Source: a virus | Length of the DNA: 29,293 nt | Direction: 5' to 3' (one strand) | Virus record (IMG/VR): IMGVR_UViG_3300046459_000076 | Span: 1 to 29,293 of that record | Shown: in pieces, positions 14,933-23,678 of the stretch | How positions within the stretch are numbered: the stretch's first letter is position 1 | Layout of the letters: each line of letters opens with the position of its first letter | Notes under the pieces: generated by a model | Databases searched by the model: none | Told to the model about the DNA's origin: nothing | What the model saw: the letters and a program-made list of their open reading frames with translations, nothing else | Translations under genes and position numbers: made by a program

Positions 14933-15592
14933 ATGGTCTGGGCAGCTATCGGAGCAGCGGCAGTTGGCGTGGTGGGCGGGGCGATAAACGCCAAGTCTGG
15001 TAAACAAGCTGCACAGACTTCAGCGGGAATGTCCCAAGCTGACCGGGACTTCTACAATCAGACTTACCAACAATCGCTGGGTGACAACCGAGCCACTCAA
15101 ACCAACGATTTTGGGACCCAAGGTTGGACTAAGGGGCCTGACGGTAAGTGGACCCAGGAGAACAAGTTAAATCCTGCGGAGGCTGCACGCCTGGAGGATT
15201 ATCGACAGGTAGCAGCCGACCGTATGGCCGATGCCAAGGCTGGTTACCACACTGACTGGAATTCCTTGGGCTTCGGTAAGCTCAACGCCGCTGTACACGG
15301 CGTACCTGGAGATACCGGTCGGGTGCACGGTACTGGTGTTGGCGGAAACTACATGCCAGGGCAGCAGACTTCTGCGTTCCCCTCGGCTGGTGGTAACATT
15401 CTCCATTCGGGGACCCAGATCGCCCCGAATTACCAACCTGGGTCCCAATTTATGCCACCACCCGCGCCGCCCAGCGCAGAACCGCCCCCACCTGGATCGG
15501 ATGGGAAGGTGACTATTGACCCGATTCAACAAGCCCAAGCTGATGCTCTTCGGAAGCAACAAGAGCAGGGCGGATGGCAGGGAGGCTCGTAA
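14933..15592 (+). CDS. Internal virion / DNA-ejection protein candidate
   Basis: This 219-residue protein has a short N-terminal hydrophobic Gly/Ala/Val segment (AAIGAAAVGVVGGAINA, ~4-20), as in small podovirus ejection proteins. The remainder is hydrophilic: a helical portion (ADRDFYNQTYQQSLGD, LNPAEAARLEDYRQVAADR), a Gly/Asn/His-rich middle and a Pro-rich stretch (MPPPAPPSAEPPPPGSD) before a C-terminal helix. It is the first of three adjacent genes encoding disordered, Gln/Ala-rich proteins ending with a transglycosylase protein. This matches the set of small internal proteins released before DNA. Its exact counterpart (for example P22 gp7) cannot be set by eye. Confidence 0.7.
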   Translation: MVWAAIGAAAVGVVGGAINAKSGKQAAQTSAGMSQADRDFYNQTYQQSLGDNRATQTNDFGTQGWTKGPDGKWTQENKLNPAEAARLEDYRQVAADRMADAKAGYHTDWNSLGFGKLNAAVHGVPGDTGRVHGTGVGGNYMPGQQTSAFPSAGGNILHSGTQIAPNYQPGSQFMPPPAPPSAEPPPPGSDGKVTIDPIQQAQADALRKQQEQGGWQGGS

Positions 15593-16656
15593 TGGCCGGC
15601 TCTCTTGGCGGTAACGCCGTACAGACTCAACAAGGGAATCTGTACTCAGGAAATAATATGGCGGCTATGGGGCAGTCTGCCCCCACTAGCGACCCTCTTG
15701 CGCTTCCGGGTGGGGGACAGGATTACTGGGCCGGTCATAATGCAAACCCTAGGCCATTGGGTACACCCGCAACTCCTGGAGCGCCTGGACCTGGCGTTGT
15801 ACCAAATCCGGGGGCTCAAGGGCCTACGCTTGGTAACCAGAATACTGGCGCTTTCGACACGACTACCAAAATTGATGGTAGTCAGGCCTACACTGACAAA
15901 GTAACCCAAGCTTTCTACGATCAGCAGAAGTCCATGCTTGATCCGCAGTGGCAACAAACTCAGGCGAATCAGGAAACTCAGCTTGCTAACATGGGCCTGT
16001 CTCGGGGAACTGAGGCGTGGAACCGCGAAGCTGATAACATGAATCGTCAAAAGACCCTAGCCTACGACACCGCTCAGCGTGGAGCGATTCTCGCTGGTGG
16101 ACAAGAAGCTACCCGGCAAGAACAACAGCAGATAGCAGCTCAGAAAGCGTTTAATGACGCACAATCGGCTCAACAAGCGGCGGCCCAAGGTTGGGAGCAA
16201 TTCTCTACGTCGCGTCACAATGCGAACACGGCGGCGCAAGCGTCCATGCATGGAGCCGATGTATCCGCGGGTGCGAGTCGGTACGCAACGGACAACGCTA
16301 GTCAGCTAGGGAATCGTGGCTACGATCTGAGCGAACGCGGACAAGATTTCTCTGAGGCTCAGGCCTTGGAGCGCGACCCGTATGAGCTCCAGAATCTCCA
16401 AATGGGTGGTCAGTACCCTACCGGACCAACGAATTACGGGGCCATTCCTACGGGCGCTGGAGCCACTATGAATGGCGCTAACTACGCAGCTCAGATCAAC
16501 CAAGGCAATGCTACGGCAAATGCTGGGATCGGGTCTGCGTTAGTAGCTGGCGGTCGGGCTCTTGGTGGCTACTACATGAACAACGTTGCGCCCGGAAGTC
16601 CTGGATCGTATGACCCCAACTATAATGGAGCTGGCGCTCCGCGAGGGGATGGTTGA
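15592..16656 (+). CDS. Internal virion / DNA-ejection protein candidate, Gln/Ala-rich
   Basis: The start ATG at 15592 lies in a TAATG overlap and follows GGGAGG at proper spacing; the in-frame upstream start at 15574 is less likely. The product is 354 residues. A helical segment (FYDQQKSMLDPQWQQTQANQ, then LANMGLSRGTEAWNREADNM, ~110-150) is a pattern common in phage internal virion proteins. The Gln/Ala-rich helical core is followed by a flexible Gly/Asn-rich C-terminus with a short hydrophobic patch (GSALVAGGRALGGYYM). It is flanked by an N-terminally hydrophobic protein and the 1260-residue transglycosylase protein, so an ejection role is likely. The details are inferred. Confidence 0.7.
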   Translation: MAGSLGGNAVQTQQGNLYSGNNMAAMGQSAPTSDPLALPGGGQDYWAGHNANPRPLGTPATPGAPGPGVVPNPGAQGPTLGNQNTGAFDTTTKIDGSQAYTDKVTQAFYDQQKSMLDPQWQQTQANQETQLANMGLSRGTEAWNREADNMNRQKTLAYDTAQRGAILAGGQEATRQEQQQIAAQKAFNDAQSAQQAAAQGWEQFSTSRHNANTAAQASMHGADVSAGASRYATDNASQLGNRGYDLSERGQDFSEAQALERDPYELQNLQMGGQYPTGPTNYGAIPTGAGATMNGANYAAQINQGNATANAGIGSALVAGGRALGGYYMNNVAPGSPGSYDPNYNGAGAPRGDG

Positions 16657-19600
16657 TGGCTGGCACAGACGACTACAGTCTTGATCCTCTACAAGTACAA
16701 GAGGACGAGCTTGCTCGCCAACAGGCGAAAATTCTCGCACAACGTCTGCGGGCCGCCCAGCCTGTACCGTTGAACGATGCCTACGGGCAGATGATGCGGA
16801 CCTACAGTGATGTGGATTCCGCGTATGGAGAACAGGATTTGAAGGGAAAGCGCGCTGCGCTTTCCGAGCAATATCAGAAACAGTTGGCCGATACGCTCCG
16901 CAAGGCTGGAGTCTCCCCACAAACCTCTGCGTTAGTGTCTAACCGCAGCACTCAGGGAGTGGGTAACAAGGCGCTTCAAGAAGAAGTCGATATGACTATC
17001 GACGACCGTGAGCGCGCTAACAGGGCTTCTCGCAAGGCCGTTGCTAACACCGCCGCTGGCCAACCTAACTCCCTTGGTGGAGGGGCTGTATCCGGCGGTG
17101 ATGACTATACCTATGCGGATGCTTTGGACGATATGCAGAGTATCAACCCGCGTCGGCAGGCTCGTGGTAAGGCAATGTACGAGACCATGAAGCCGACCGA
17201 CCCGACTCATATCACTCGAGTCAAGCCCGACGGCTCGACTGAGGTCATCCCTGGGGCAGAAGAAGGGCTGAAGCGTCAGATTGAAGCTGGTGCTCGCGCC
17301 CGCGACAAGGTCATTAAGGTCGACGACAACGAGGGCAACGAAGTCCAGGTATCCGAACAATGGTACCTCGACCAGCTTCGCCGTCAAGCCCGCGGGATGC
17401 CGAATGACATCGACAAGCCCCTGTTTGGCACGGGCGGTGTACCTGGCCCCGGAGGCACGCCAGCAACTCAAGGACCTGCCTCGCCTGCCGTTACGCGGCC
17501 TGGCCCGGCGCTTCCTGAGACTGTTAGGAATATGCCACCGGCGCCGCAAGCTGGTCCGCCGCCCCAATCTGCGCTTCCACAATCTACGGGTCAAATGCCG
17601 GCCGGGGCGCCTCCTGTTCCTCAAGCCCCGCCGCCGAACGTGCAGTCTGCGCTTCCACAGTCCACGGGCCAAACTCAACCGGTCAGTATGGCACCGTCGC
17701 AAGGTCCGACCCCACCGGTTGCCGCTGGTGGAACGGAGAATGCGCCGATCTTGTCCCTCATTCCGCGACTTGAGCGGTATGACCCCAAGAATCCGGTCAG
17801 TCCACGAGGAGCCCAGGGTCCGTTCCAAATCATGCCGGATAACGTGGCTGTACTGTCGCAACGAGCGGGTCGGCAGCTGAATCCTATGGACCCGGCTGAC
17901 GGCGCGTATATGGCCGACCAGATCCTCAACGATGGCAAGAAGCGTTATGGTAACAACCCCGAAGCTGTCATTGCCTATTACAACGGTGGACGACACGCGG
18001 GTGATGCAGTGGCCTCTGGCCGTCGTGCCCCGACGGAGGAGACACGGGATTATCTGGAACGCTTCCAGTACTTGACTAGTGCGGGCGGTTCGGCTGGTAC
18101 TGGGGCTCCTGGATCCAATGTAGTGGCCGGTCCTGGAGGAATGCCTCCCGCCGGTCCTCAGGGGGCTAAGCCTGGCCCAGAGCAATTCCTTGATCCGACG
18201 ACTCAGATTAAGCCGGTCGGTAACAACCCACAACTGAGGGAGCAATTCAAGGAACAGCGGAATCAGCAACAAATGCAGATGACGAAGCTCGCAGAGTCGA
18301 ATATCCACGCGGGCGAGGTCATTAAACTGCTTGATCAACTGGATAAGGTGATCGACAAGCCGACCTATCACAGTGGTACGGGGCAAGTCCTCGGTACTGT
18401 GGGTCAGAATCTTGCCCAGCTAATGCCTGGGCAACACGAGTCGTCCCCTGAGTACCGTAATACGCAAGAACTCGAGCAGGTTCGTATGGGTCTGGCTATT
18501 CCGCTGGCTAAACTCCTCGGTGTTAATCCTACTGAGTCCGACGTTCAGAACATCCTGAAGACATTCCCGCAGGTAAGTCAGGATAACCAAGGTCGTCGAA
18601 CGCTGTATAACAACATCGTCGATCAGGTCAAGAACCGGCTTCAGTACATCGACTTCGCTCAAAAGGCGGTAAATCAGGGGTACACGTTCTCGGGAGCTCA
18701 ACAAGCCTTCCAGAAATGGCAGGAATCACTTAAGCAGGCACCCGAAAACCCTACGCCAGCCGGAGGTAGCCAACCGGCTGCCCCGGCAGCTGTGCCTTCG
18801 TCTGTATCTTCCGCTGCGGCGGCGCCTCCACCGCCTGGAGCGCCACCCTCGGCGCTACCATCATCGGTCGCCGCAGCTGGCGGTTCTACCCCACCTGGAG
18901 GTCAGAATCCTCACCTAAATACACCTTGGCAAGAGGTTAAGCAGATCGGGAGTGGGCTGGTAGACAGCGCCATGTCATTGCCTAAGGCCCTGTTTGCTAG
19001 TAAGGGTGACTCCCCTGAGGGAATACCGATTGCTACGCCCTTTGGAGTAATGACCACTCCAAGTACCAAGGGTACGGATGCCTTCAAGGATTCGGCTGGT
19101 AACTTCGTGGAGGGAGCCAAAGAACTGGCTGGATATGGTGACCGACCCGCCGCTATGAAGGAAATTGCTCGGCAAGAGGAGCGTGCGCGTAACGATCCAG
19201 AGTATGCCCAAGCTAAGATTTTCAGCGACATTACGGGTGTACCAACCTCGTACATCCCTGGTACGACTATCGCCAAGATCGTCGCGGCGGGCGTGGCTCA
19301 AGGCATCCTTAACCCAGCTGCAGACCTTCAAACTCAGATCGAGAACGGGTTGAAGGCGGGGCTGTTCGCGGGCGTATTGGGCGGAGCTTCCAAGGCTCTA
19401 CCAAGTAAGGCTATCACCCCAGAGATGAAGGCTGCAACCGCTGAATTCCCCTCTGTACATCCTACTGCGGCCCAACTTAGCCCAGGTAGTTTGGAGTCTA
19501 AGTTAGCTGCGGGGCTCGGACTCAATGATGCAGCGGCGCTGAATCAGGTCAAGGCTCTGACTAAGGACATGTCAGCAAAGGCCGGTATTGAGGGCGAAAC

Positions 19601-20438
19601 GGTCACGATTAAATCAGTAGCGGATGCGGACAAGACACTGACGGATGGCTATAATAAGCTGTTCGCCGAAAAGCAGGGCGCTCTCCCGGTCAAGATTCGC
19701 CTCTCAACGGTAGATCAAAAGGCTATCAAGGATAGCCTCGACAACTTTACCAGAGTTCCTGGGTCTGCAGAGGCTGTAAGCGGGCCAGCTGGCCCTCAGG
19801 GCGTACAAAAGATCATGACCGATGAGTTGGCTCCCAACCTTAACAAGATTTACCAGGCATTTACCGGGACGAACCCTGTTAACCTCAGCCCGAAGGTTCT
19901 CCACGAAGCTTGGAAGGAAGTCAGCCTAGTCTCCAAGAACGGGGAAGCTGCAGGTGCGGTTCGGGCCGTCTTGGAAGACATTATCTCCAAGGGTATGAAG
20001 CCTGATTCCCTGGCTGCCTTCAAGGAGCTTAACAAGAAATACGGGAACCTCCAAGATATACAACGGGTCATGGAAGCTGGTGGGGCTGGGAAGGGATCGG
20101 CTGCGGGATACCTACAGCCTTCCAAGATCGAGGCTCTGGCCAAAGAGAGCATGGCTCCTAACTCTGACATCAAGAAGGCGTTGGAACTCATTAATCAAAT
20201 GCACCTCCGTGACGTGCGCGAAGGGATCATTTCTCCCTCCATCGCGTCGACTGCCTCGAACGTGGTGCGGGCTGGTAGGCAACTTGTGGGCAAGCCCCTG
20301 CAGTGGGCTGATCAAGCCTCACAATTTGTAGGCACTATCCCAGGCGTGGGCTACCTAGCCGATGCGCTTCGTCGCCACGTGCCACAAGTAAAGCCTGGGA
20401 TAGACCAGGCAGTTCAGGAGAATCAGAATGCCCCGTAA
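16656..20438 (+). CDS. Giant internal virion protein with lytic transglycosylase domain
   Basis: This 1260-residue protein starts at the ATG in a TGATG overlap with the previous gene (GAGGGG upstream). Residues ~1-250 are helical and charged, then a Pro-rich linker (~260-360) holds two copies of QSALPQSTGQ. Residues ~363-475 form a GH23/SLT-type lytic transglycosylase: E373 in PRLERYDPKNPVSPRGAQG aligns with the catalytic glutamate, followed by PFQIMP and AVIAYYNGG. A second Ala/Pro-rich linker (~695-755) precedes a C-terminal region with a Gly/Ala-rich hydrophobic stretch (~870-915) and long helices. Such proteins are injected and cut peptidoglycan while building a conduit through the envelope. 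The function beyond the muralytic step is inferred. Confidence 0.88.
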   Translation: MAGTDDYSLDPLQVQEDELARQQAKILAQRLRAAQPVPLNDAYGQMMRTYSDVDSAYGEQDLKGKRAALSEQYQKQLADTLRKAGVSPQTSALVSNRSTQGVGNKALQEEVDMTIDDRERANRASRKAVANTAAGQPNSLGGGAVSGGDDYTYADALDDMQSINPRRQARGKAMYETMKPTDPTHITRVKPDGSTEVIPGAEEGLKRQIEAGARARDKVIKVDDNEGNEVQVSEQWYLDQLRRQARGMPNDIDKPLFGTGGVPGPGGTPATQGPASPAVTRPGPALPETVRNMPPAPQAGPPPQSALPQSTGQMPAGAPPVPQAPPPNVQSALPQSTGQTQPVSMAPSQGPTPPVAAGGTENAPILSLIPRLERYDPKNPVSPRGAQGPFQIMPDNVAVLSQRAGRQLNPMDPADGAYMADQILNDGKKRYGNNPEAVIAYYNGGRHAGDAVASGRRAPTEETRDYLERFQYLTSAGGSAGTGAPGSNVVAGPGGMPPAGPQGAKPGPEQFLDPTTQIKPVGNNPQLREQFKEQRNQQQMQMTKLAESNIHAGEVIKLLDQLDKVIDKPTYHSGTGQVLGTVGQNLAQLMPGQHESSPEYRNTQELEQVRMGLAIPLAKLLGVNPTESDVQNILKTFPQVSQDNQGRRTLYNNIVDQVKNRLQYIDFAQKAVNQGYTFSGAQQAFQKWQESLKQAPENPTPAGGSQPAAPAAVPSSVSSAAAAPPPPGAPPSALPSSVAAAGGSTPPGGQNPHLNTPWQEVKQIGSGLVDSAMSLPKALFASKGDSPEGIPIATPFGVMTTPSTKGTDAFKDSAGNFVEGAKELAGYGDRPAAMKEIARQEERARNDPEYAQAKIFSDITGVPTSYIPGTTIAKIVAAGVAQGILNPAADLQTQIENGLKAGLFAGVLGGASKALPSKAITPEMKAATAEFPSVHPTAAQLSPGSLESKLAAGLGLNDAAALNQVKALTKDMSAKAGIEGETVTIKSVADADKTLTDGYNKLFAEKQGALPVKIRLSTVDQKAIKDSLDNFTRVPGSAEAVSGPAGPQGVQKIMTDELAPNLNKIYQAFTGTNPVNLSPKVLHEAWKEVSLVSKNGEAAGAVRAVLEDIISKGMKPDSLAAFKELNKKYGNLQDIQRVMEAGGAGKGSAAGYLQPSKIEALAKESMAPNSDIKKALELINQMHLRDVREGIISPSIASTASNVVRAGRQLVGKPLQWADQASQFVGTIPGVGYLADALRRHVPQVKPGIDQAVQENQNAP

Positions 20439-21690
20439 TGGAGTGGGGATTTACTCCCTGCCTGCTCTGAACCCGGTTGTACCGGCTACCACCATTACTT
20501 CGGCGTGGGGAAACAACACCATGACCGACCTGGCGACGGCCTTGACTCAGTCCATCGCTGCCAATGGAGTGACGACGCCGACCGCCAATCTCCCAATGGG
20601 TGGCTTTAAGCATACAGCGGTAGCAGCTGCCGTCGCCGCCGACCAGTATGCCCAGGCTCAGCAAGTACAGGAAAACTCGTTCTCCCTGATTACTGCCGTC
20701 GGAAGTTCTGTAGTTAGCGGTAACACGGCATATACAGGGAACCTCGTACTTGGTCAACCTGGGACTCGCGCCTTCGCCCTGAACCAGTCGATCATCTTCG
20801 TTCCAAATGCAGACGCCGTTGGCGCCCCCACTTTAGCCATAAACGGCGGGGCGGTGGCTAACATTCTCTCATTCGGCACGGTTACGGCTGCGAATTACCT
20901 CAAGAATGGCGGCTCAGTCATCCTTACCTGGAACGGTACAGCCTGGGTAATCTCTGGAAGCTCGATGTCTCAGAGCGAGTGGATAAGCGATGCCCATGCC
21001 TTCGTACAGGTGTCCGGTACGTCAATGAAGGTGGTAGGGATCGACGTCACAGCTACCTTCACGAAGGGTCGCCGGCTGCGTATTCTCCACAATACCGGAG
21101 CAACAACCTCTTACGCCACGATTACCAACTCAGTATTCGGCGCGGACACTACGATCACTATGGTCGTCGATGGAGGCACCGCCCTCGTCGCAACGATCAC
21201 TGCAGTGTCCTACGGCATCCTGGTCGCCACCGATCAGATGTCTCTCCCCATCTGGTCAACCTATCAGAATTCGCGGATCACGACTACCTGGGTCATCCCC
21301 GCTACGGGCAAGACAGAAATCGCCTGGAACAACGTGATGACCGATCTACTTGGCGAGGACTCGGGTGCACTCAATCGGTTCGTTGCTAAGTACGCTGGGT
21401 ACTACCAAGTATGGCTAAACGTGGGGATCATTACCGGTACTGTAGCGGCGGTGACGTTTACCATATCCTTGGACGGTAACGCCCTAGCAATTCCTATCGC
21501 TGAGGCTCGGATCAGTACTACAGCGGCGGCGTCGTACCTGACTCAACTGTGCTGTATGGGATTCGTGAAACTAGCGGCGGGCCAAGATATCCGTGGAAGT
21601 ATCACTACCTCGGTCCTTACAGGCTCTCCGTCCGTGGCGCTTACCTTTAATGGCGGCGGTGGCGGGATGATGGTGAGGCGGGTTGGCTAA
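20428..21690 (+). CDS. Tail fibre / host-recognition protein, trimer-type
   Basis: This 420-residue protein begins with an N-terminus seen in many phage fibres (MPRNGVGIYSLPALNPVVPA, then SAWGNNTMTDLATALTQSIA). The central part is Thr/Ala/Val-rich beta structure with the strand-rich pieces NGGAVANILSFGTVTAANYL and GGSVILTWNGTAWV. The last ~130 residues (RFVAKYAGYYQVWLNVGI ... AGQDIRGSITTS ... GGGGGMMVRRVG) match the pattern of C1q/TNF-like trimeric jelly rolls used as receptor-binding tips. AGGAG precedes the ATG. It is followed by two further fibre-like genes, suggesting a composite host-binding apparatus. The binding specificity cannot be inferred. Confidence 0.8.
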   Translation: MPRNGVGIYSLPALNPVVPATTITSAWGNNTMTDLATALTQSIAANGVTTPTANLPMGGFKHTAVAAAVAADQYAQAQQVQENSFSLITAVGSSVVSGNTAYTGNLVLGQPGTRAFALNQSIIFVPNADAVGAPTLAINGGAVANILSFGTVTAANYLKNGGSVILTWNGTAWVISGSSMSQSEWISDAHAFVQVSGTSMKVVGIDVTATFTKGRRLRILHNTGATTSYATITNSVFGADTTITMVVDGGTALVATITAVSYGILVATDQMSLPIWSTYQNSRITTTWVIPATGKTEIAWNNVMTDLLGEDSGALNRFVAKYAGYYQVWLNVGIITGTVAAVTFTISLDGNALAIPIAEARISTTAAASYLTQLCCMGFVKLAAGQDIRGSITTSVLTGSPSVALTFNGGGGGMMVRRVG

Positions 21691-22049
21691 TGGCTGACGA
21701 AAAAGCCCCAGTCCGTAAGCTGTTAGCGCAGATTCAGCTCACGAATGTGGCGCAGGACATCTACGTCCCCACTGTAGGAGCTGGTAACGTCGTCGCGGGC
21801 TCAACGTCCATCTGGATCTGTAACACGGACAACGTATTTCCGCGCACCCTTACTATGCGGTACGGTACTGGCGTACTGACTGCGGCCAATTCGCTGTTCG
21901 AGTTGTGCCCTATGCCGGTATCAACCACCTGGATCATTCACGAGGCTGAGTGGAGCCTAGCGTTCAAGTCTGGCGGGCCGAGACTCCAGGCCTTTGCGAG
22001 CGCCACCGGTAAGATCACTCTTTCGATCTTTGGGCAGGAGATCATCTAG
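21690..22049 (+). CDS. Small beta-rich virion protein next to the fibres
   Basis: This 119-residue protein starts in a TAATG overlap with the fibre gene and ends in a TAGTG overlap with the glycine-rich gene. The sequence alternates strands and turns (GAGNVVAGSTSIWICNTDN, NSLFELCPMPVSTTWII, RLQAFASATGKITLSIFG), typical of a small single-domain beta-sandwich. Proteins of this type occur among podovirus fibre genes. Its place between two receptor-binding candidates suggests a fibre accessory or connecting protein. No enzymatic motif is visible; the role is inferred from context only. Confidence 0.7.
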   Translation: MADEKAPVRKLLAQIQLTNVAQDIYVPTVGAGNVVAGSTSIWICNTDNVFPRTLTMRYGTGVLTAANSLFELCPMPVSTTWIIHEAEWSLAFKSGGPRLQAFASATGKITLSIFGQEII

Positions 22050-22777
22050 TGGTCGCACCATACATCTTCCCTCCTGTAGTTCAACCTACCCCCAAGACTC
22101 CTGCAGTAACCACATTTATAACAGGGGCTGGTAACTACACGCCGACCACTAACATGGTCCGCATTAGTATGATCGGTGGCGGAGCCGCAGGAGGTGGCTC
22201 TGTAGTCGGCGCGGTTGACTTCGGAGCTGGCGGCGGTTCAGCAGAATACATCTTTAACTTTGACTATCCATGCGTTGCAGGCACACCCATCGCTTACACC
22301 ATTGGGGCAGCCGGCATTCCTGTATCTGGAGCCGCTGGCGGTAACGGTGGCGACACAACGTTCGGCACTCTCACTGCTCACGGCGGTAAAGGTGGCCCCG
22401 TAGCGGGCGCAGCTACCACCGTAGGTGGACTGCCTGGAGGTTGGGGAGCCATCGCTGCGGCAGCTGGCGCAACGGGTGTAAACTCAGTACTTCAGGGTCC
22501 AGCCGCTGCATCTGGAGCTCAAGGTGGCGGGGGTAATACCTCAGGCCGGAACGGTGGAGGTTCGGGAACATTTATCACAGCCGTTGGCGGCGTTGGAGCT
22601 GGGTCCGCTGGCGGAAGTTCCCCATACGGGGCAGGTGGCGCGACTAGCGGAACCACTGGTAATACTCCTGCAGCAACCGCATATGGGGCTGCAGGTGGTG
22701 GAGCTGGAAGTGCTAATAACTTGGCTGGCGGTGCAGGGATTATCGGTCAGCTCATAATTGAGGAAGTAGGAAATTGA
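22049..22777 (+). CDS. Glycine-rich adhesin-like fibre tip
   Basis: This 242-residue protein has a short N-terminal part (YIFPPVVQPTPKTPAVTTF) followed by the pattern TGAGNYTPTTNMVRISMIGG, which introduces the Gly-rich domains of phage adhesins. Residues ~50-230 are Gly/Ala-rich with many GG, GGG and GGGG runs, and a closing strand (IIGQLIIEEVGN). The composition matches the polyglycine sandwich architecture known for T-even-like adhesins, in which glycine helices display variable loops that contact the receptor. The start is GTG after AGGAG, overlapping the previous stop. It is the last fibre gene before the lysis cassette. Its exact receptor is unknown, and this gene type often varies between relatives. 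Confidence 0.8.
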   Translation: MVAPYIFPPVVQPTPKTPAVTTFITGAGNYTPTTNMVRISMIGGGAAGGGSVVGAVDFGAGGGSAEYIFNFDYPCVAGTPIAYTIGAAGIPVSGAAGGNGGDTTFGTLTAHGGKGGPVAGAATTVGGLPGGWGAIAAAAGATGVNSVLQGPAAASGAQGGGGNTSGRNGGGSGTFITAVGGVGAGSAGGSSPYGAGGATSGTTGNTPAATAYGAAGGGAGSANNLAGGAGIIGQLIIEEVGN

Positions 22778-23160
22778 TAACGATTCAAGATTACTACATG
22801 GGCCGAGACGTGACTTATATGGATCAGCTAACGGAGCCAATTCGCGCCGCTTCTGAGGTCACCGTAGCCCGTGCTAATGAGCTGCTTAAGGCATTCGGGG
22901 AAGATCGCAAGGTTAACTCAGGGTGGAGACCGGCCGCAGTTAACGCCGCCACTCCTGGGGCCGCGCAGTTCTCCAAGCATATGCTTGGCAAGGCTATCGA
23001 CATAGCTGATCCTGAGGGAGACCTTGACGAATGGTGTATGCATTACCTCGATGTTTTAGAGGACATAGGGCTTTGGCAGGAGCATCCCGCTTCTACCAAG
23101 GGATGGTGTCATGTGCAGATAGTACCGCCCAAATCGGGCAATCGTGTGTTCTACCCATAG
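22774..23160 (+). CDS. M15-type peptidase endolysin
   Basis: This 128-residue enzyme is predicted to cut peptidoglycan peptides to release progeny. The zinc ligands of the M15 peptidase family are visible: H69 and D76 in SKHMLGKAIDIAD and H113 in GWCHVQ. A possible catalytic acid is E103 (LWQEH). The SGWR motif (49-52) is also typical. Length suits a single-domain catalytic enzyme without a wall-binding domain, as in phages of Gram-negative hosts. No signal peptide is visible, so it needs a holin. The start is TTG at 22774, preceded by AGGAAG/TAGGA. It is followed by several membrane proteins and spanins, which supports the lysis call. Confidence 0.88.
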   Translation: MITIQDYYMGRDVTYMDQLTEPIRAASEVTVARANELLKAFGEDRKVNSGWRPAAVNAATPGAAQFSKHMLGKAIDIADPEGDLDEWCMHYLDVLEDIGLWQEHPASTKGWCHVQIVPPKSGNRVFYP

Positions 23161-23168
23161 GAGCAAGT

Positions 23169-23585
23169 ATGTCCCAAACAATCGTGAAAGTGCCCTACGC
23201 CCCGCAAACGCTCGTTGACGGGAAAGTTTCGGGCGGCAAGGATCTGTCGTTTGAAATCGACGTGCCGGCGGACGCTGTACCCAATGGCAAGGGCTCGATC
23301 TCAGTCGGCTCGGGTGGGGGCGTGAACTTCAATGCCCGGGTTTGGCTGGCGAACAGCCCCACTGCCCAGGAAGGCAAGTACATGTCCCTCGACAGCGCCG
23401 GTACGTGGCAGTTCCAGATCGCCACGAACCCGCCGACACCGCATACGCCTGACCCCACCGTAGCACCGGTGTACCAAGTCGGCCCTGGTGAGAAGATGTA
23501 CCTCAATATCACCGTGGCGCACGACGGTAAGACGGGCAGCGATGAAGTGCGCACAGCCCGTTGCGAGTGCCGAGCGGCTCAATAA
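23169..23585 (+). CDS. Small beta-rich protein in the lysis region
   Basis: The ATG at 23169 has AGGAG six bases upstream and starts nine bases after the endolysin stop. The 138-residue product looks like one beta-sandwich domain with alternating strands (KDLSFEIDVPADAVPNGKG, GVNFNARVWLANSP, TWQFQIATNPP, GEKMYLNITVAHDG) and a Cys pair near the C-terminus (RCECRAAQ). Pro-rich segments join strands. It has no signal peptide or membrane segment. It has none of the features of a lysis protein, so it may be a virion or fibre-related protein encoded within the lysis block. I cannot name its family. Confidence 0.72.
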   Translation: MSQTIVKVPYAPQTLVDGKVSGGKDLSFEIDVPADAVPNGKGSISVGSGGGVNFNARVWLANSPTAQEGKYMSLDSAGTWQFQIATNPPTPHTPDPTVAPVYQVGPGEKMYLNITVAHDGKTGSDEVRTARCECRAAQ

Positions 23586-23678
23586 CTAGTATCCGTGGGC
23601 GTAAAGTCGTGGGTGGCATGCCGCTCCTTGACACGCGGCGACCCGAACCGATGAGTGCCCACCTTTTGGGGGATAAAG

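Noticed and set aside
16932-18386. Long minus-strand frame (484 residues) opposite the transglycosylase gene
   Set aside because: It is a shadow of a GC-rich coding gene: composition is Arg/Leu-heavy, no ribosome-binding site is present, and the plus-strand gene carries clear SLT motifs.
16656-20438. Tail tape-measure protein as an explanation for the longest gene
   Set aside because: It carries an SLT domain flanked by Pro-rich linkers and lies after hub and cupin-like genes with other internal-protein candidates; no tail tube or chaperone genes are present, which fits an ejection protein of a short-tailed phage.
23628-23656. Promoter from TTGACA at 23628-23633
   Set aside because: No -10-like hexamer is present at the expected distance (ATGAGT), so it is probably chance in the short gap before 23679.
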